Part shown: one piece after another, positions 46,573-54,836 of the stretch
How positions within the stretch are numbered: the stretch's first letter is position 1
Layout of the letters: each line of letters starts with the position of its first letter
DNA from: Campylobacter ornithocola
GTDB taxonomy: Bacteria; Campylobacterota; Campylobacteria; Campylobacterales; Campylobacteraceae
NCBI RefSeq assembly: GCF_013201605.1
Contig: NZ_CP053848.1
Location: 744,001 to 808,000, forward strand
Direction of reading: 5' to 3'
Length of the DNA: 64,000 bases
Translations under genes and position numbers: made by a program
Notes under the pieces: generated by a model
The model's database searches: none
What the model saw: the letters and a program-made list of their open reading frames with translations, nothing else
Told to the model about the DNA's origin: nothing

Positions 46573-46594
46573 ATCCTTAAAGAAAGGATATATC
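46568..46594 (+). promoter_or_regulatory. Perfect 11-bp hairpin sequestering the FlxA-like ribosome-binding site
   Basis: GATATATCCTT pairs exactly with AAGGATATATC around the loop AAAGA. The 3' arm contains the AAGGA ribosome-binding site and ends on the base before the ATG at 46595. A transcript that reads in from xerH would fold and hide the site; one starting at the sigma28-like promoter would lack the 5' arm. Confidence 0.75.
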
Positions 46595-46963
46595 ATGCAA
46601 ATAAATGACTATGCTAGTAAAATCAATCCTTATGTTTTAAATATTCAAAAAGAAGAAAAAGAAAGTAAAGAGAGTAAGAATTTTATAGAATTTAAACTCA
46701 CTCAAGGTGTAAAAGAGCTTGAAAAAAGCGTTAAAGAAAGTCAAAATGGAGAAAAATCAGAAGATGAGTTAAGTAAACTTTATAAAGAACTTTCTAAAAT
46801 ACAAGCTAAAATAGTAGAATTAAATGCTAAATTACAATCAAGCCAAGATCCTCAAAAAGCTCAAATGATTAATTCTCAAATTCAAAGTTTAAATTCACAG
46901 ATGCAAAGTATTTACGCAAGGATAACTCAAATGTTATCTCAAGCAATGCAAGCCGTTAAATAA
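46595..46963 (+). CDS. FlxA-like small helical protein, probable flagellar co-expressed gene
   Basis: 122 residues, no signal peptide, rich in Gln/Ser/Lys. Residues about 65-120 form a heptad-like coiled coil (ELSKIQAKIVELNAKLQ ... IQSLNSQMQSIYARI) resembling the FlxA family, which is FliA-dependent in E. coli. A CGATAT sigma28-like box lies upstream, and C. jejuni has a sigma28-controlled secreted protein (FspA/Cj0859c) in a similar neighbourhood. Homology to FspA is not established. The ribosome-binding site is inside a perfect hairpin. Confidence 0.7.
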   Translation: MQINDYASKINPYVLNIQKEEKESKESKNFIEFKLTQGVKELEKSVKESQNGEKSEDELSKLYKELSKIQAKIVELNAKLQSSQDPQKAQMINSQIQSLNSQMQSIYARITQMLSQAMQAVK

Positions 46964-47039
46964 GTTTTTGTATCTATAATTTAAGGGGTATTTTTTACTT
47001 TTTATTGTATTATCAAAGTTTAAAAATTAAGGAGTTTAA

Positions 47040-49517
47040 ATGAATTGTAGGTTGCTATCTTCATTGATTTTGGCTAATGTGTTATACGCAAATACTGGAT
47101 GGCAAAATAATGGAGATACTTTAAGTTATTGCAGTGGACAAATAAATTGTACTGTTTTTGAAAATGTAAATAATGATAGTTTAATTTTTAATAATGGGGG
47201 GGGGGAAAATGGCTCTTTAGTAATACAATCAGACGATAATTCTGTTGTTAATATTTCCTCTAACTCTACTTTTATAAAAAATCAAGGTACTATAGATAAA
47301 ATAAGCATAAATTCAGATTTTAATAATAATACTAAAGGGCATTATTATTTTATTAATAACGATAAAACAATTAATTCTATTATCGTCAAAAAAGATATAG
47401 TTTTCACAACTAGTCAAGGTATTATCCATAATCAAGGGTATATAGAAACTATAACAAATAATGGAACGATTAATAGCATTGGTGATTATATATTGTTTAA
47501 TAATATTGGTAATGTAAAACATATTATCAATAATGGAACTATAAATACTAATTCAAATTTATATGTTGGTGGTTTGCAAGGTGCTAAGCTGAGTGAATTT
47601 AAAAATAGTGGAATTATAAAATATTACGGTACAAGTGGAAATCTTAGATCTTTAATCACAATGTTAGAAGGTGAATTAGATATATTTCATAATACAAAAA
47701 CAGGGATTATTAAATCAAATCAAACAATTTTGGAAAACTGGGGTAAAGTTAAAATTGACACTTTTAATAATGAAGGCTTAATTGAAGTAGATTCAACTAA
47801 AGAAGATAATGATTATGCTATTGAATTTTCTCATTTAGAAGATAAGGATTATAATGAATATGGTATAAATAATTTCCACAATAGTGGTAAAATCATAGTA
47901 AAAAATAGCACAAAAGGTGGTGCTATTTATATTTCTAGAGTTAAAACATTTGCTAACACTGGCATTATATCTTCAGATAATGCTAGTGCAGTGATTTTAG
48001 GTACAGTAGATACTATCACTAACACAGGCACTATATCAGGTAAAATTGGTATAGGTTTATTTAGCGGTGATATACCTATTGATACTGCTTTTTCTAATAC
48101 TGGTTCAATCAAATTTAAAGGAAAAAGTGGAGCTCATATTAATTTAGATAAAGATTATAATAATAAATTAAATATCGCAGATTATAATCTTTTTATAGCT
48201 CAAGATGCTAATGCTTTCTCATCTAATGATTTTGGTATAAAAGATAAAGATTTTGATAATTTTGATAGTTTAAGTAAACAATCCCACATCATAATTTCTT
48301 ATGATAATGCACACAACAATGGCATAGATTCTTTAAAAAACATAAACTTTAAAAAAGGTAGTATAAGACTTAATGTAGATGATATGATAGGAAAAGGTTT
48401 TAAATTAAATACTTACTATAGTACTAATGATCTAATCTTAGTTAATGATGGTAGTGGTACTTTAACTTCAGCAGGAGATAAAGTAAATAATGGATATGGT
48501 TTAGGAAGCGTAGATTATCTAGCGTCTATGAGTAATAATATCTACGAAATAGCTTATAAAAACTCAAGTTCTAAGCAAGATTATAATGATACTTTTTCTA
48601 TCAATGTTCAAAAACAAAATTCTAAATCTTATGTTGCCAATCAAGCTTCTAATGTGAGTAATATAAGAAGAATACATTTTATTAATGATGTTATTTCTGA
48701 TGAGATAACTAAAATGAAAGAAGATAATTATTTTTACGCTAAGGCTTATTTTGTAAATGATAATTATGATTTAGCTCATAATAATGGTAAATTAGACGGC
48801 AATGGATATGGAGTTTTATTTGGTTTTAGTAAAAACTTATATGATGATTCTATCATAGGTGCTTATGTGGGTTTAGAAACTCAAGATTTAGATAATAATT
48901 TTAATCGTTTAAGCATAAAAGATCAAGTCTCGTTTGTTGGATTAAACTATTATAAAAAGATAAAAAAATTTAATAAGAGTGATTTATATATAAAAACCCA
49001 AGCTAGATCTTCTTATGTAGATTCTAAAATAGATAGAATTTTAGAATCTAAAGAAGAGGATAAATATGGAAGTTTTTCTTTAGGTGTTTCTGCGGGTTTA
49101 GGGTATGATTATTATTTTAATGATAATTTCACCATACAAGCTAGAACAAACATAGACTATGATAGACTTGAACATGGTGGTTTTACTTTAGGCAATGAAA
49201 ACTATCATTTAAGTCATATTGATTTATACGCTCTTAGTCAAGAATTAAAGGGTATTTATATGATTAATGATAAATTTTATACTAATGCTTCTTTAGGAGC
49301 TAAAGTAAATATAAAAGATTATTACTATGCTGATTTTGAAATAAATGGAACTAATTATAAAGATAAATACTATCTTGATAGAATGTATTATTTTGCACAA
49401 TTAGAATTTTCTTATATTATTACTCCAAAATCTAATATATCTTTATCTTATAATGGTTTATATTCAGATAGATTAACTTCTCATAGTGGTGTTTTAAGTT
49501 ATAGATATTTATGGTAG
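47040..49517 (+). CDS. Autotransporter with beta-helical passenger and C-terminal barrel, phase-variable
   Basis: 825 residues. Signal peptide (MNCRLLSSLILANVLYA), then a passenger with NNGTIN and NTGTIS repeats typical of a right-handed beta-helix (about 20-470), a linker with NDGSGTLTSAGDKVNNGYGLGSVDYLA (500-530), and a 12-strand-type autotransporter barrel (about 560-825) ending in SYRYLW. An aromatic final residue is needed for barrel insertion by BAM. A G10 tract near residue 55 is in frame, so the gene is in the ON state. AAGGAG precedes the ATG. Type V adhesin; target unknown. Confidence 0.9.
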   Translation: MNCRLLSSLILANVLYANTGWQNNGDTLSYCSGQINCTVFENVNNDSLIFNNGGGENGSLVIQSDDNSVVNISSNSTFIKNQGTIDKISINSDFNNNTKGHYYFINNDKTINSIIVKKDIVFTTSQGIIHNQGYIETITNNGTINSIGDYILFNNIGNVKHIINNGTINTNSNLYVGGLQGAKLSEFKNSGIIKYYGTSGNLRSLITMLEGELDIFHNTKTGIIKSNQTILENWGKVKIDTFNNEGLIEVDSTKEDNDYAIEFSHLEDKDYNEYGINNFHNSGKIIVKNSTKGGAIYISRVKTFANTGIISSDNASAVILGTVDTITNTGTISGKIGIGLFSGDIPIDTAFSNTGSIKFKGKSGAHINLDKDYNNKLNIADYNLFIAQDANAFSSNDFGIKDKDFDNFDSLSKQSHIIISYDNAHNNGIDSLKNINFKKGSIRLNVDDMIGKGFKLNTYYSTNDLILVNDGSGTLTSAGDKVNNGYGLGSVDYLASMSNNIYEIAYKNSSSKQDYNDTFSINVQKQNSKSYVANQASNVSNIRRIHFINDVISDEITKMKEDNYFYAKAYFVNDNYDLAHNNGKLDGNGYGVLFGFSKNLYDDSIIGAYVGLETQDLDNNFNRLSIKDQVSFVGLNYYKKIKKFNKSDLYIKTQARSSYVDSKIDRILESKEEDKYGSFSLGVSAGLGYDYYFNDNFTIQARTNIDYDRLEHGGFTLGNENYHLSHIDLYALSQELKGIYMINDKFYTNASLGAKVNIKDYYYADFEINGTNYKDKYYLDRMYYFAQLEFSYIITPKSNISLSYNGLYSDRLTSHSGVLSYRYLW
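47196..47205 (+). repeat. Poly-G contingency tract, G10
   Basis: Ten G residues coding for Gly-Gly-Gly and the first base of Glu in NNGGGENGS. Slippage by one base would truncate the autotransporter just after its signal peptide. Confidence 0.92.
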
Positions 49518-49540
49518 TTTTAGCACAGAATTCTCTCACA

Positions 49541-49578
49541 ACCCTCTAATCATAAAAAAATGATTAGGGTCGGTTTTT
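49541..49578 (+). terminator. Terminator of the autotransporter gene
   Basis: CTAATCAT and ATGATTAG form an 8-bp stem extended by ACC/GGT with a 2-nt bulge, around an A-rich loop, followed by CGGTTTTTG. Confidence 0.75.
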
Positions 49579-49586
49579 GTAATACA

Positions 49587-50441
49587 TTATTTTTTAGCAT
49601 TTAAAAAAACACTAAGAATAATTAGACTAAAAGCAAAAAGATCTATTGCACTATAAATAGTATCTAAAAATAAAAAACTCATAAAAGCAGCAGCCACAGG
49701 TTCTATGCAAGCTATCATACTAGCCTTAAAAGCTCCTATTAATTCAACTCCTTTTAAATATAAGCAAAAAGCTCCTATTGTACCTATAAATATAATCCCA
49801 CTCATAGCCAAAAAGGAGTTTAAAGAAAAATCATGTTTTGGGATATTTCCTTGTAGTAATGTAAAAAGCAAAAAAGAAGCGAATAGACTAGCTAATCCCA
49901 TGATTAAAAACAAGCCATATTTTGATATGATAACCCTAGCACTTAAAGAATAAAATGCTACCCCAATAGCTCCAAAAAATGCCCAAATAACACCTCTTAT
50001 ATCAAGTTTTAATGTTGTAATATCTCCATTTGTTATGAGTAAAAACAAAGCAAAGAGTATCAAAAACAAAGCAATCAATTCTATCTTTTTAGGAAAAATC
50101 TTATTTTTAAAACACATAAAAAGCATTATAATTAGCGGTGCGTTGTATTGTATCATCGTAGCAGTTCCTGCGTCGGTATAGTAAATAGCCTTAAAATAAC
50201 CATATTGTGTTATTAATAAACCAAAAATAGAAAAAATTAAAAGAGAGCTGATTTCTTGTTTTTGTTTTAGTAATTTTAATTTGAAATTTTTTGCACCTAA
50301 AATTATTAAAATAATGCCTGTAAAAAACAAGCGATAAAAGCTTACATACTCAGCAGAGTAGTGATTTTTAAATAAATATTCAGCCAAAACTCCACTAATG
50401 GCCCAAAATATCCCACCAAGTATAACCAAAAAAACTCCCAA
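49587..50441 (-). CDS. EamA/DMT family transporter
   Basis: 284 residues with about ten transmembrane helices in two EamA repeats: the first (about 3-135) with GVFLVILGGIFWAISGVLAEYL, the second (about 147-282) with GVIWAFFGAIGVAFYSLSAR and ACIEPVAAAFMSFLFL, whose EPV motif is typical. Inner-membrane drug/metabolite exporter; substrate unknown. I recall an EamA gene beside murA in C. jejuni (Cj0860). Confidence 0.87.
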   Translation of the reverse strand: MGVFLVILGGIFWAISGVLAEYLFKNHYSAEYVSFYRLFFTGIILIILGAKNFKLKLLKQKQEISSLLIFSIFGLLITQYGYFKAIYYTDAGTATMIQYNAPLIIMLFMCFKNKIFPKKIELIALFLILFALFLLITNGDITTLKLDIRGVIWAFFGAIGVAFYSLSARVIISKYGLFLIMGLASLFASFLLFTLLQGNIPKHDFSLNSFLAMSGIIFIGTIGAFCLYLKGVELIGAFKASMIACIEPVAAAFMSFLFLDTIYSAIDLFAFSLIILSVFLNAKK

Positions 50442-50532
50442 AAATATCCTTTAATCATATAATATTTAATTTTTATAATGTTTGTAGTAAAATAATATTA
50501 TATCATTAATGTATGTATTTTAAGGGAAAATA

Positions 50533-51789
50533 ATGACTTATTTAGAGATTGATGGTGTTGAAAAATTAAACGGAGAAGTGATAATAAGCGGTGCTAAAAA
50601 TGCTGCACTTCCTTTGATAGCTTCAAGTATTTTAGCTAAAAATGAAGTACAAATTTCAAATTTACCAAATGTTGCAGATATTTGCACCCTACTTTCTTTG
50701 CTTGAAAATTTAGGAGCAGATTATACTTTTAAAGATAATTTTGCAAAGATAAATACTAATAACCTAAGCAAAACTATAGCAAAATATGACATAGTGCGTA
50801 AAATGCGTGCTTCCATACTTACTTTAGGGCCTTTGTTAACTAGGTTTGGAAATTGTGAAGTTTCTTTGCCTGGAGGATGTGCTATAGGGCAACGTCCTAT
50901 TGATTTACACCTTTTGGCTTTGGAAAAAATGGGAGCTAATATTGAAATTAAACAAGGTTATGTGGTAGCTAGTGGAAAGCTTAAAGGTGTTGATGTGATG
51001 TTTGATAAAATTACCGTTACAGGTAGTGAAAATATCATCATGGCAGCGGCTCTAGCTCATGGTAAAACTAGACTTTTAAATGTTGCCAAAGAACCTGAAG
51101 TGGTTCAACTTTGCGAGGTTTTAGCTAGGGCTGGACTTGATATACAAGGCATAGGATCTTCTGAGCTTGAAATTTATGGTACAGATGGAGAGCTTTTAGA
51201 ATTTAAACCTTTTGAAATTATACCTGATCGCATAGAAGCAGGAACTTACTTGTGTGCAGGAGCTATTACTAACTCAAAAATCACTCTAAAAAAAGTTAAT
51301 GCAAGCCATCTTAGTGCGGTTTTAGCAAAACTAGAGCAAATGGGTTTTAGTTTTGATATTAATAAAGATAGTATTAGTATTAATCCTGCTAAAGAAATTA
51401 AACCAGTTGAAATTTTAACTAGTGAATACCCAGGTTTTCCAACGGATATGCAAGCACAATTTATGGCTTTAGCTTTAAAAGCAAATGGTACAAGTATCAT
51501 TGATGAAAGATTATTTGAAAATCGCTTTATGCATGTAAGTGAGCTTTTAAGAATGGGAGCTGATATAAGATTAAATGGGCATATTGCTACTATAAATGGC
51601 ACTAAAGAGCTTTTAGGGGCTGATGTTATGGCTACTGACTTGCGTGCATCTTCTGCTTTGATTTTAGCGGCTTTAGCGGCTAAGGGTACAAGTAAAATTC
51701 ATAGAATTTATCATCTTGATAGAGGTTATGAAAATTTAGAAGAAAAATTTAAAAAGCTAGGTGCAAGTATTAGAAGGCTTGAAGAATGA
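50533..51789 (+). CDS. murA: UDP-N-acetylglucosamine 1-carboxyvinyltransferase
   Basis: 418 residues, the family length. First committed step of peptidoglycan synthesis. Catalytic Cys in [11 protein letters not shown] near residue 117 (the fosfomycin target), plus [12 protein letters not shown] near the N-terminus and [12 protein letters not shown] near 296. AAGGGAAAATA precedes the ATG. It overlaps moeA by 4 nt. Confidence 0.97.
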   Translation: MTYLEIDGVEKLNGEVIISGAKNAALPLIASSILAKNEVQISNLPNVADICTLLSLLENLGADYTFKDNFAKINTNNLSKTIAKYDIVRKMRASILTLGPLLTRFGNCEVSLPGGCAIGQRPIDLHLLALEKMGANIEIKQGYVVASGKLKGVDVMFDKITVTGSENIIMAAALAHGKTRLLNVAKEPEVVQLCEVLARAGLDIQGIGSSELEIYGTDGELLEFKPFEIIPDRIEAGTYLCAGAITNSKITLKKVNASHLSAVLAKLEQMGFSFDINKDSISINPAKEIKPVEILTSEYPGFPTDMQAQFMALALKANGTSIIDERLFENRFMHVSELLRMGADIRLNGHIATINGTKELLGADVMATDLRASSALILAALAAKGTSKIHRIYHLDRGYENLEEKFKKLGASIRRLEE

Positions 51790-52946
51790 GAGATATTTTT
51801 GCAACTTTAGAGTTTTTAAAAGAACAAATCAAAGCAAAAAATGAATTTCAAAAAGTAAATTTAACGCAAGCTTTGGGGTGTATTTTATATGAAGATGTTT
51901 TTGTGAAAAAAAATCTACCTGCTTTTGATAATTCTGCCCTAGATGGCTATGTGTTAAATTATGCACATAAGAATGAGTTGCTAGAAATAAAAGGAAGTAT
52001 TTTAGCAGGTGATAAAAATGATTATATTTTAGCTGGAAACGAATGTTATAAGATTATGACAGGAGCTAAAATTCCTCAAAATGCAAATACTATTTTAATG
52101 TTTGAAGAAGCTTTACTTGAAGATGAAAAACTCAATGCTAAAAATGCTAAAAAAAACAATGCCATCCGTTTTAAAGGCGAGGAAGCAAAGCTTGGGGAGC
52201 TTTTGTTTAAAAAGGGGCAAAAAATCACTTCAAGTATGATAGCTATGCTTGCTGCTCAAGGGATTTATGAGTTAAATGTCGTTAAAAAAATGCATGTTGG
52301 AATTTTTTCAAGCGGAGATGAGCTTGTAGAGCCTTGGGAAAATGCTGATGAATATAGCATATATAATGCAAATGCATTTGGAATTTATGCTATTTTGAAA
52401 GATTATGCTGATGTTGAGTATTTAGGGCTTATAAAAGATGATTTAAGTGCATATAAAAAGCTTTTAGAAAACAAACAATTTGATATGCTTATAAGTAGTG
52501 GTGGAGCTAGCGTGGGAGAAGCTGATTTTATCAAACAAGCTTTGATTGAATGTGATTTTAGCCCTATTTTTGAAAAAGTCAATGCTAAACTTTGTAAGCA
52601 TGTAAAACTTTTTAGCAAAAACGATATGCTTTTTCTAGCTCTACCAGGAAATCCTTTAGCTTCTTTGGTTTCAACACACATTTTTGCAACAAACATACTA
52701 AATTTACTTTATGGTAGAAGTCTTTTAGAATTTGATAAAGCAAGATTAACTAAAGACTTAAATTTCAAAGGTCAAAGAAATGATTTTGCTTTTGGAAAAT
52801 TAGTTGATGGGTGTTTTGAACCAAGTGAAGTTAAATTTGGTTCGGGTATGCTAAAGCCTTTATGTGAAAACACGCATATTTTAATTACTCAAATTGATGA
52901 TATAAGACTAGCAAAAGATCAAGAAGTGAAAGTTTTAAAAATTTAA
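51786..52946 (+). CDS. moeA: Molybdopterin molybdenumtransferase MoeA
   Basis: 386 residues. [14 protein letters not shown] near residue 40 and [14 protein letters not shown] near 90 are typical; the MoCF domain has [13 protein letters not shown] and [10 protein letters not shown]. Inserts molybdate into adenylated molybdopterin made by MogA. Second gene of the murA-moeA pair. Confidence 0.95.
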   Translation: MRDIFATLEFLKEQIKAKNEFQKVNLTQALGCILYEDVFVKKNLPAFDNSALDGYVLNYAHKNELLEIKGSILAGDKNDYILAGNECYKIMTGAKIPQNANTILMFEEALLEDEKLNAKNAKKNNAIRFKGEEAKLGELLFKKGQKITSSMIAMLAAQGIYELNVVKKMHVGIFSSGDELVEPWENADEYSIYNANAFGIYAILKDYADVEYLGLIKDDLSAYKKLLENKQFDMLISSGGASVGEADFIKQALIECDFSPIFEKVNAKLCKHVKLFSKNDMLFLALPGNPLASLVSTHIFATNILNLLYGRSLLEFDKARLTKDLNFKGQRNDFAFGKLVDGCFEPSEVKFGSGMLKPLCENTHILITQIDDIRLAKDQEVKVLKI

Positions 52947-52947
52947 A

Positions 52948-52964
52948 AGGGTATATATTACCCT
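52948..52964 (-). terminator. Weak terminator downstream of the sigma54-controlled small gene
   Basis: On the minus strand AGGGTA-ATATA-TACCCT is followed by TTTAAATTTTT. The stem is only 6 bp. Confidence 0.5.
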
Positions 52965-52981
52965 GCTCTACTTTAAAGTGA

Positions 52982-53278
52982 TTAACTTCTTGCTTTATCT
53001 AAAGTTTTAAAAAGATTATTTAAGATGTTTTCTTCATTTTTTTGGTATTTGCTTTGGCGTAATTTATCCCAAGCATATACACTATAATCTTTAGAAATTG
53101 AACCTATACTTAAATCTGTATTGCTAAAAGCATTGTTGATATCTTTTTTATACTCTTTTTCTTCTTTGTCTTTAAGTGCATTAAGTGTAGCTTGAAATTC
53201 ATCTGAAGATGTGTTTTTTTCTTTGATTTTTGTCATATTGTTTAGAGCTAGCGGACTATTTTTGTCATTTACTTGCAT
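52982..53278 (-). CDS. Small hypothetical protein under a sigma54 promoter (probable flagellar co-expressed)
   Basis: 98 residues from the ATG at 53278, which has AAAGGAG 6 nt upstream; a longer frame to a TTG at 53368 would cross the promoter and is rejected. No signal peptide, highly charged and Asn-rich (EFQATLNALKDKEEKEYKKD), probably helical. A sigma54 element (GG-N10-GC) lies 28-46 nt upstream of the start. In Campylobacter such promoters drive rod, hook and co-expressed genes, so a link to flagellar assembly or secretion is likely. I do not recognise the family. Confidence 0.65.
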   Translation of the reverse strand: MQVNDKNSPLALNNMTKIKEKNTSSDEFQATLNALKDKEEKEYKKDINNAFSNTDLSIGSISKDYSVYAWDKLRQSKYQKNEENILNNLFKTLDKARS

Positions 53279-53305
53279 GAGAACTCCTTTGAAATTTAAT
53301 GAACA

Positions 53306-53324
53306 CAAGCAAAAAACATTCCTT
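53306..53324 (-). promoter_or_regulatory. Sigma54 promoter of the 98-residue gene
   Basis: Minus strand AAGGAATGTTTTTTGCTTG: GG and GC are exactly 10 nt apart, and GGAAT...TTGCTT closely follows the Campylobacter RpoN consensus GGAAC-N5-TTGCTT. Confidence 0.8.
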
Positions 53325-53336
53325 AATTTTAAAAAC

Positions 53337-53365
53337 TTGACAATAAAATAAAGTTTTGATAAAAT
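53337..53365 (+). promoter_or_regulatory. Promoter of tRNA-Gly
   Basis: TTGACA at 53337-53342, 17-nt spacer, TAAAAT at 53360-53365 preceded by TGA (extended -10). It ends 19 nt before the tRNA. It lies back to back with the minus-strand sigma54 promoter. Confidence 0.7.
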
Positions 53366-53384
53366 CACACTCTACTTTAAAAAT

Positions 53385-53459
53385 GCGGGAATAGCTCAGG
53401 GGTAGAGCACAACCTTGCCAAGGTTGGGGTCGCGAGTTCGAATCTCGTTTCCCGCTCCA
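53385..53459 (+). tRNA. tRNA-Gly (anticodon GCC)
   Basis: 75 nt including an encoded CCA end. Acceptor stem GCGGGAA pairs with TTCCCGC; D-arm GCTC...GAGC; anticodon arm AACCT-TGCCA-AGGTT with anticodon GCC; T-arm with GTTCGAATC. All arms pair by eye. Confidence 0.97.
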
Positions 53460-53463
53460 CTTT

Positions 53464-54717
53464 TTACACCCTAGTTTGATTTAAAATATTATTTAATTTA
53501 TCCATTACAGAATTTATATAAGAATTTATACTTTCATTGCTAGGAGAGTAGCCACTAGCTTTAGTTTGATTAAATTGATTATCAAACCAAGCTCCACCAT
53601 AACCTATGCTTGAATTTTGCCAAGCAATATTATTTTCTTTGGCATAAATTTTAGAATCAAGCCAACCATCTTGAGCATATGCTTTTAAAATTTGTGCAAA
53701 ATCGACTTTACCTGTCATAATATCATTTAAAGAGGCTAAAGAACCATCAAAACTTTCTTTTGCCATAGCTTCAATATGTGCTTTAGCTAATGGGTTTAAT
53801 GTTGTATTACCACCTTCTAAAACCTCTCCACCACTAGATTTTAAAAAACTCATAAATAAAGCTTCTTTAGTATAGCTCCCATCTTCATTTTTTGGATAAA
53901 CAGACATATCAGGATTAAAAGTATCTTTTGCTATATCGCTATCTAAATTTTGAGTTTCCATACTTTCAGGTGAAAAATCTAATTTTTTCAATCCTGTATT
54001 GATAGAATTTTGCATTCCTATGTTATCTATAGCATTGTATTGCTCTTGTGCATCATAAAAATTTGTTATAGTTTGACTATCTAAATTTTGAAACATAAAC
54101 TTAAAATCTGTATTATAAACGCTATAACCTTTTGGTAAAGAATTTAAATCTTCTATGCTAAAACTAGTCTTATTAGAATTTTCAAAACTATGATTTATGA
54201 TTTGATCAAATTTAGAATAATATTGTCTTATAGTATCAGCCATATCTATATTTGTATAGTAATTTGAAATGCCTAAATAGTTTGCAGTGTTTTCTTTAAA
54301 ACTTGTATTAAATCTATATAACTCATCTAAAGTAGATTTATGTATCTTAAAATCTTCAGGTAATCCTGCAGCTTTATTAAAATCACTTCCCATATATCCT
54401 TTAGCATCTACACTATAACCATAAGCCATAGAAGCAATTAGCTTGTCTATATTTTAAAGCATAAATAGAATTTTAAAATCGCTTGATATATGATAATTAT
54501 GAGAATCGCTTTTAATGCTATTTTGATTTAATGTTGCTTCATTGAGTGCTAATGTTTGAGTATTATTACTTTGAGTTTCAATTAATTTACTAGCATTTTG
54601 TTTAACAAAAGTATTTGCAAAATTTGTTTTTGAACTTGTTTTATTTTCTTTATTTGCTTTTGTTTGTGAAATGATAGAACCATAAGAGAAATTATCATTT
54701 ATGCTAAATATACTCAT
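53464..54717 (-). pseudogene. Sigma54-controlled 416-codon gene split by an in-frame TAA (possible flagellar co-expressed protein)
   Basis: Two ORFs, 54454-54717 (87 residues, MSIFSIND start, AAGGA ribosome site) and 53464-54429 (321 residues, MAYGYSVD start), are in the same frame, separated by one TAA at 54454-54456 and eight sense codons (NIDKLIAS). The second ATG has no ribosome-binding site, so one ancestral gene with a nonsense mutation is the simplest reading. The product is Asn/Ser-rich with no signal peptide; the C-terminal part has GYMGSDFNKAAGLPEDF and a Gly/Trp segment (SIGYGGAWFDNQF). A sigma54 promoter lies upstream. Reinitiation or a sequencing error are alternatives. Function unknown. 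Confidence 0.7.
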
Positions 54718-54771
54718 TATGCAATTCCTTAGATTTAGATTTTGCCCTCAATCTTCAATCTTGCATTTTTA

Positions 54772-54790
54772 CAAGCAAATTTTATTCCCT
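54772..54790 (-). promoter_or_regulatory. Sigma54 promoter of the split gene
   Basis: Minus strand AGGGAATAAAATTTGCTTG: GG-N10-GC with GGAAT and TTGCTT at the expected places, 55-73 nt upstream of the ATG at 54717. Confidence 0.8.
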
Positions 54791-54792
54791 AG

Positions 54793-54836
54793 ATTTTAAA
54801 ATTTTTTCAAGTAAATACTTGAAAAAATTTTAAAAT
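54793..54836. terminator. 21-bp perfect hairpin terminator of the siderophore operon
   Basis: ATTTTAAAATTTTTTCAAGTA and its exact complement flank a 2-nt AA loop. The TonB-receptor stop (54830-54832, minus) lies within the stem. It also insulates the sigma54 promoter a few bases away. Confidence 0.85.

Noticed and set aside
53279-53368. Longer start for the 98-residue gene at a TTG
   Set aside because: The extension would run through the sigma54 promoter and leader; the ATG at 53278 has a good ribosome site.
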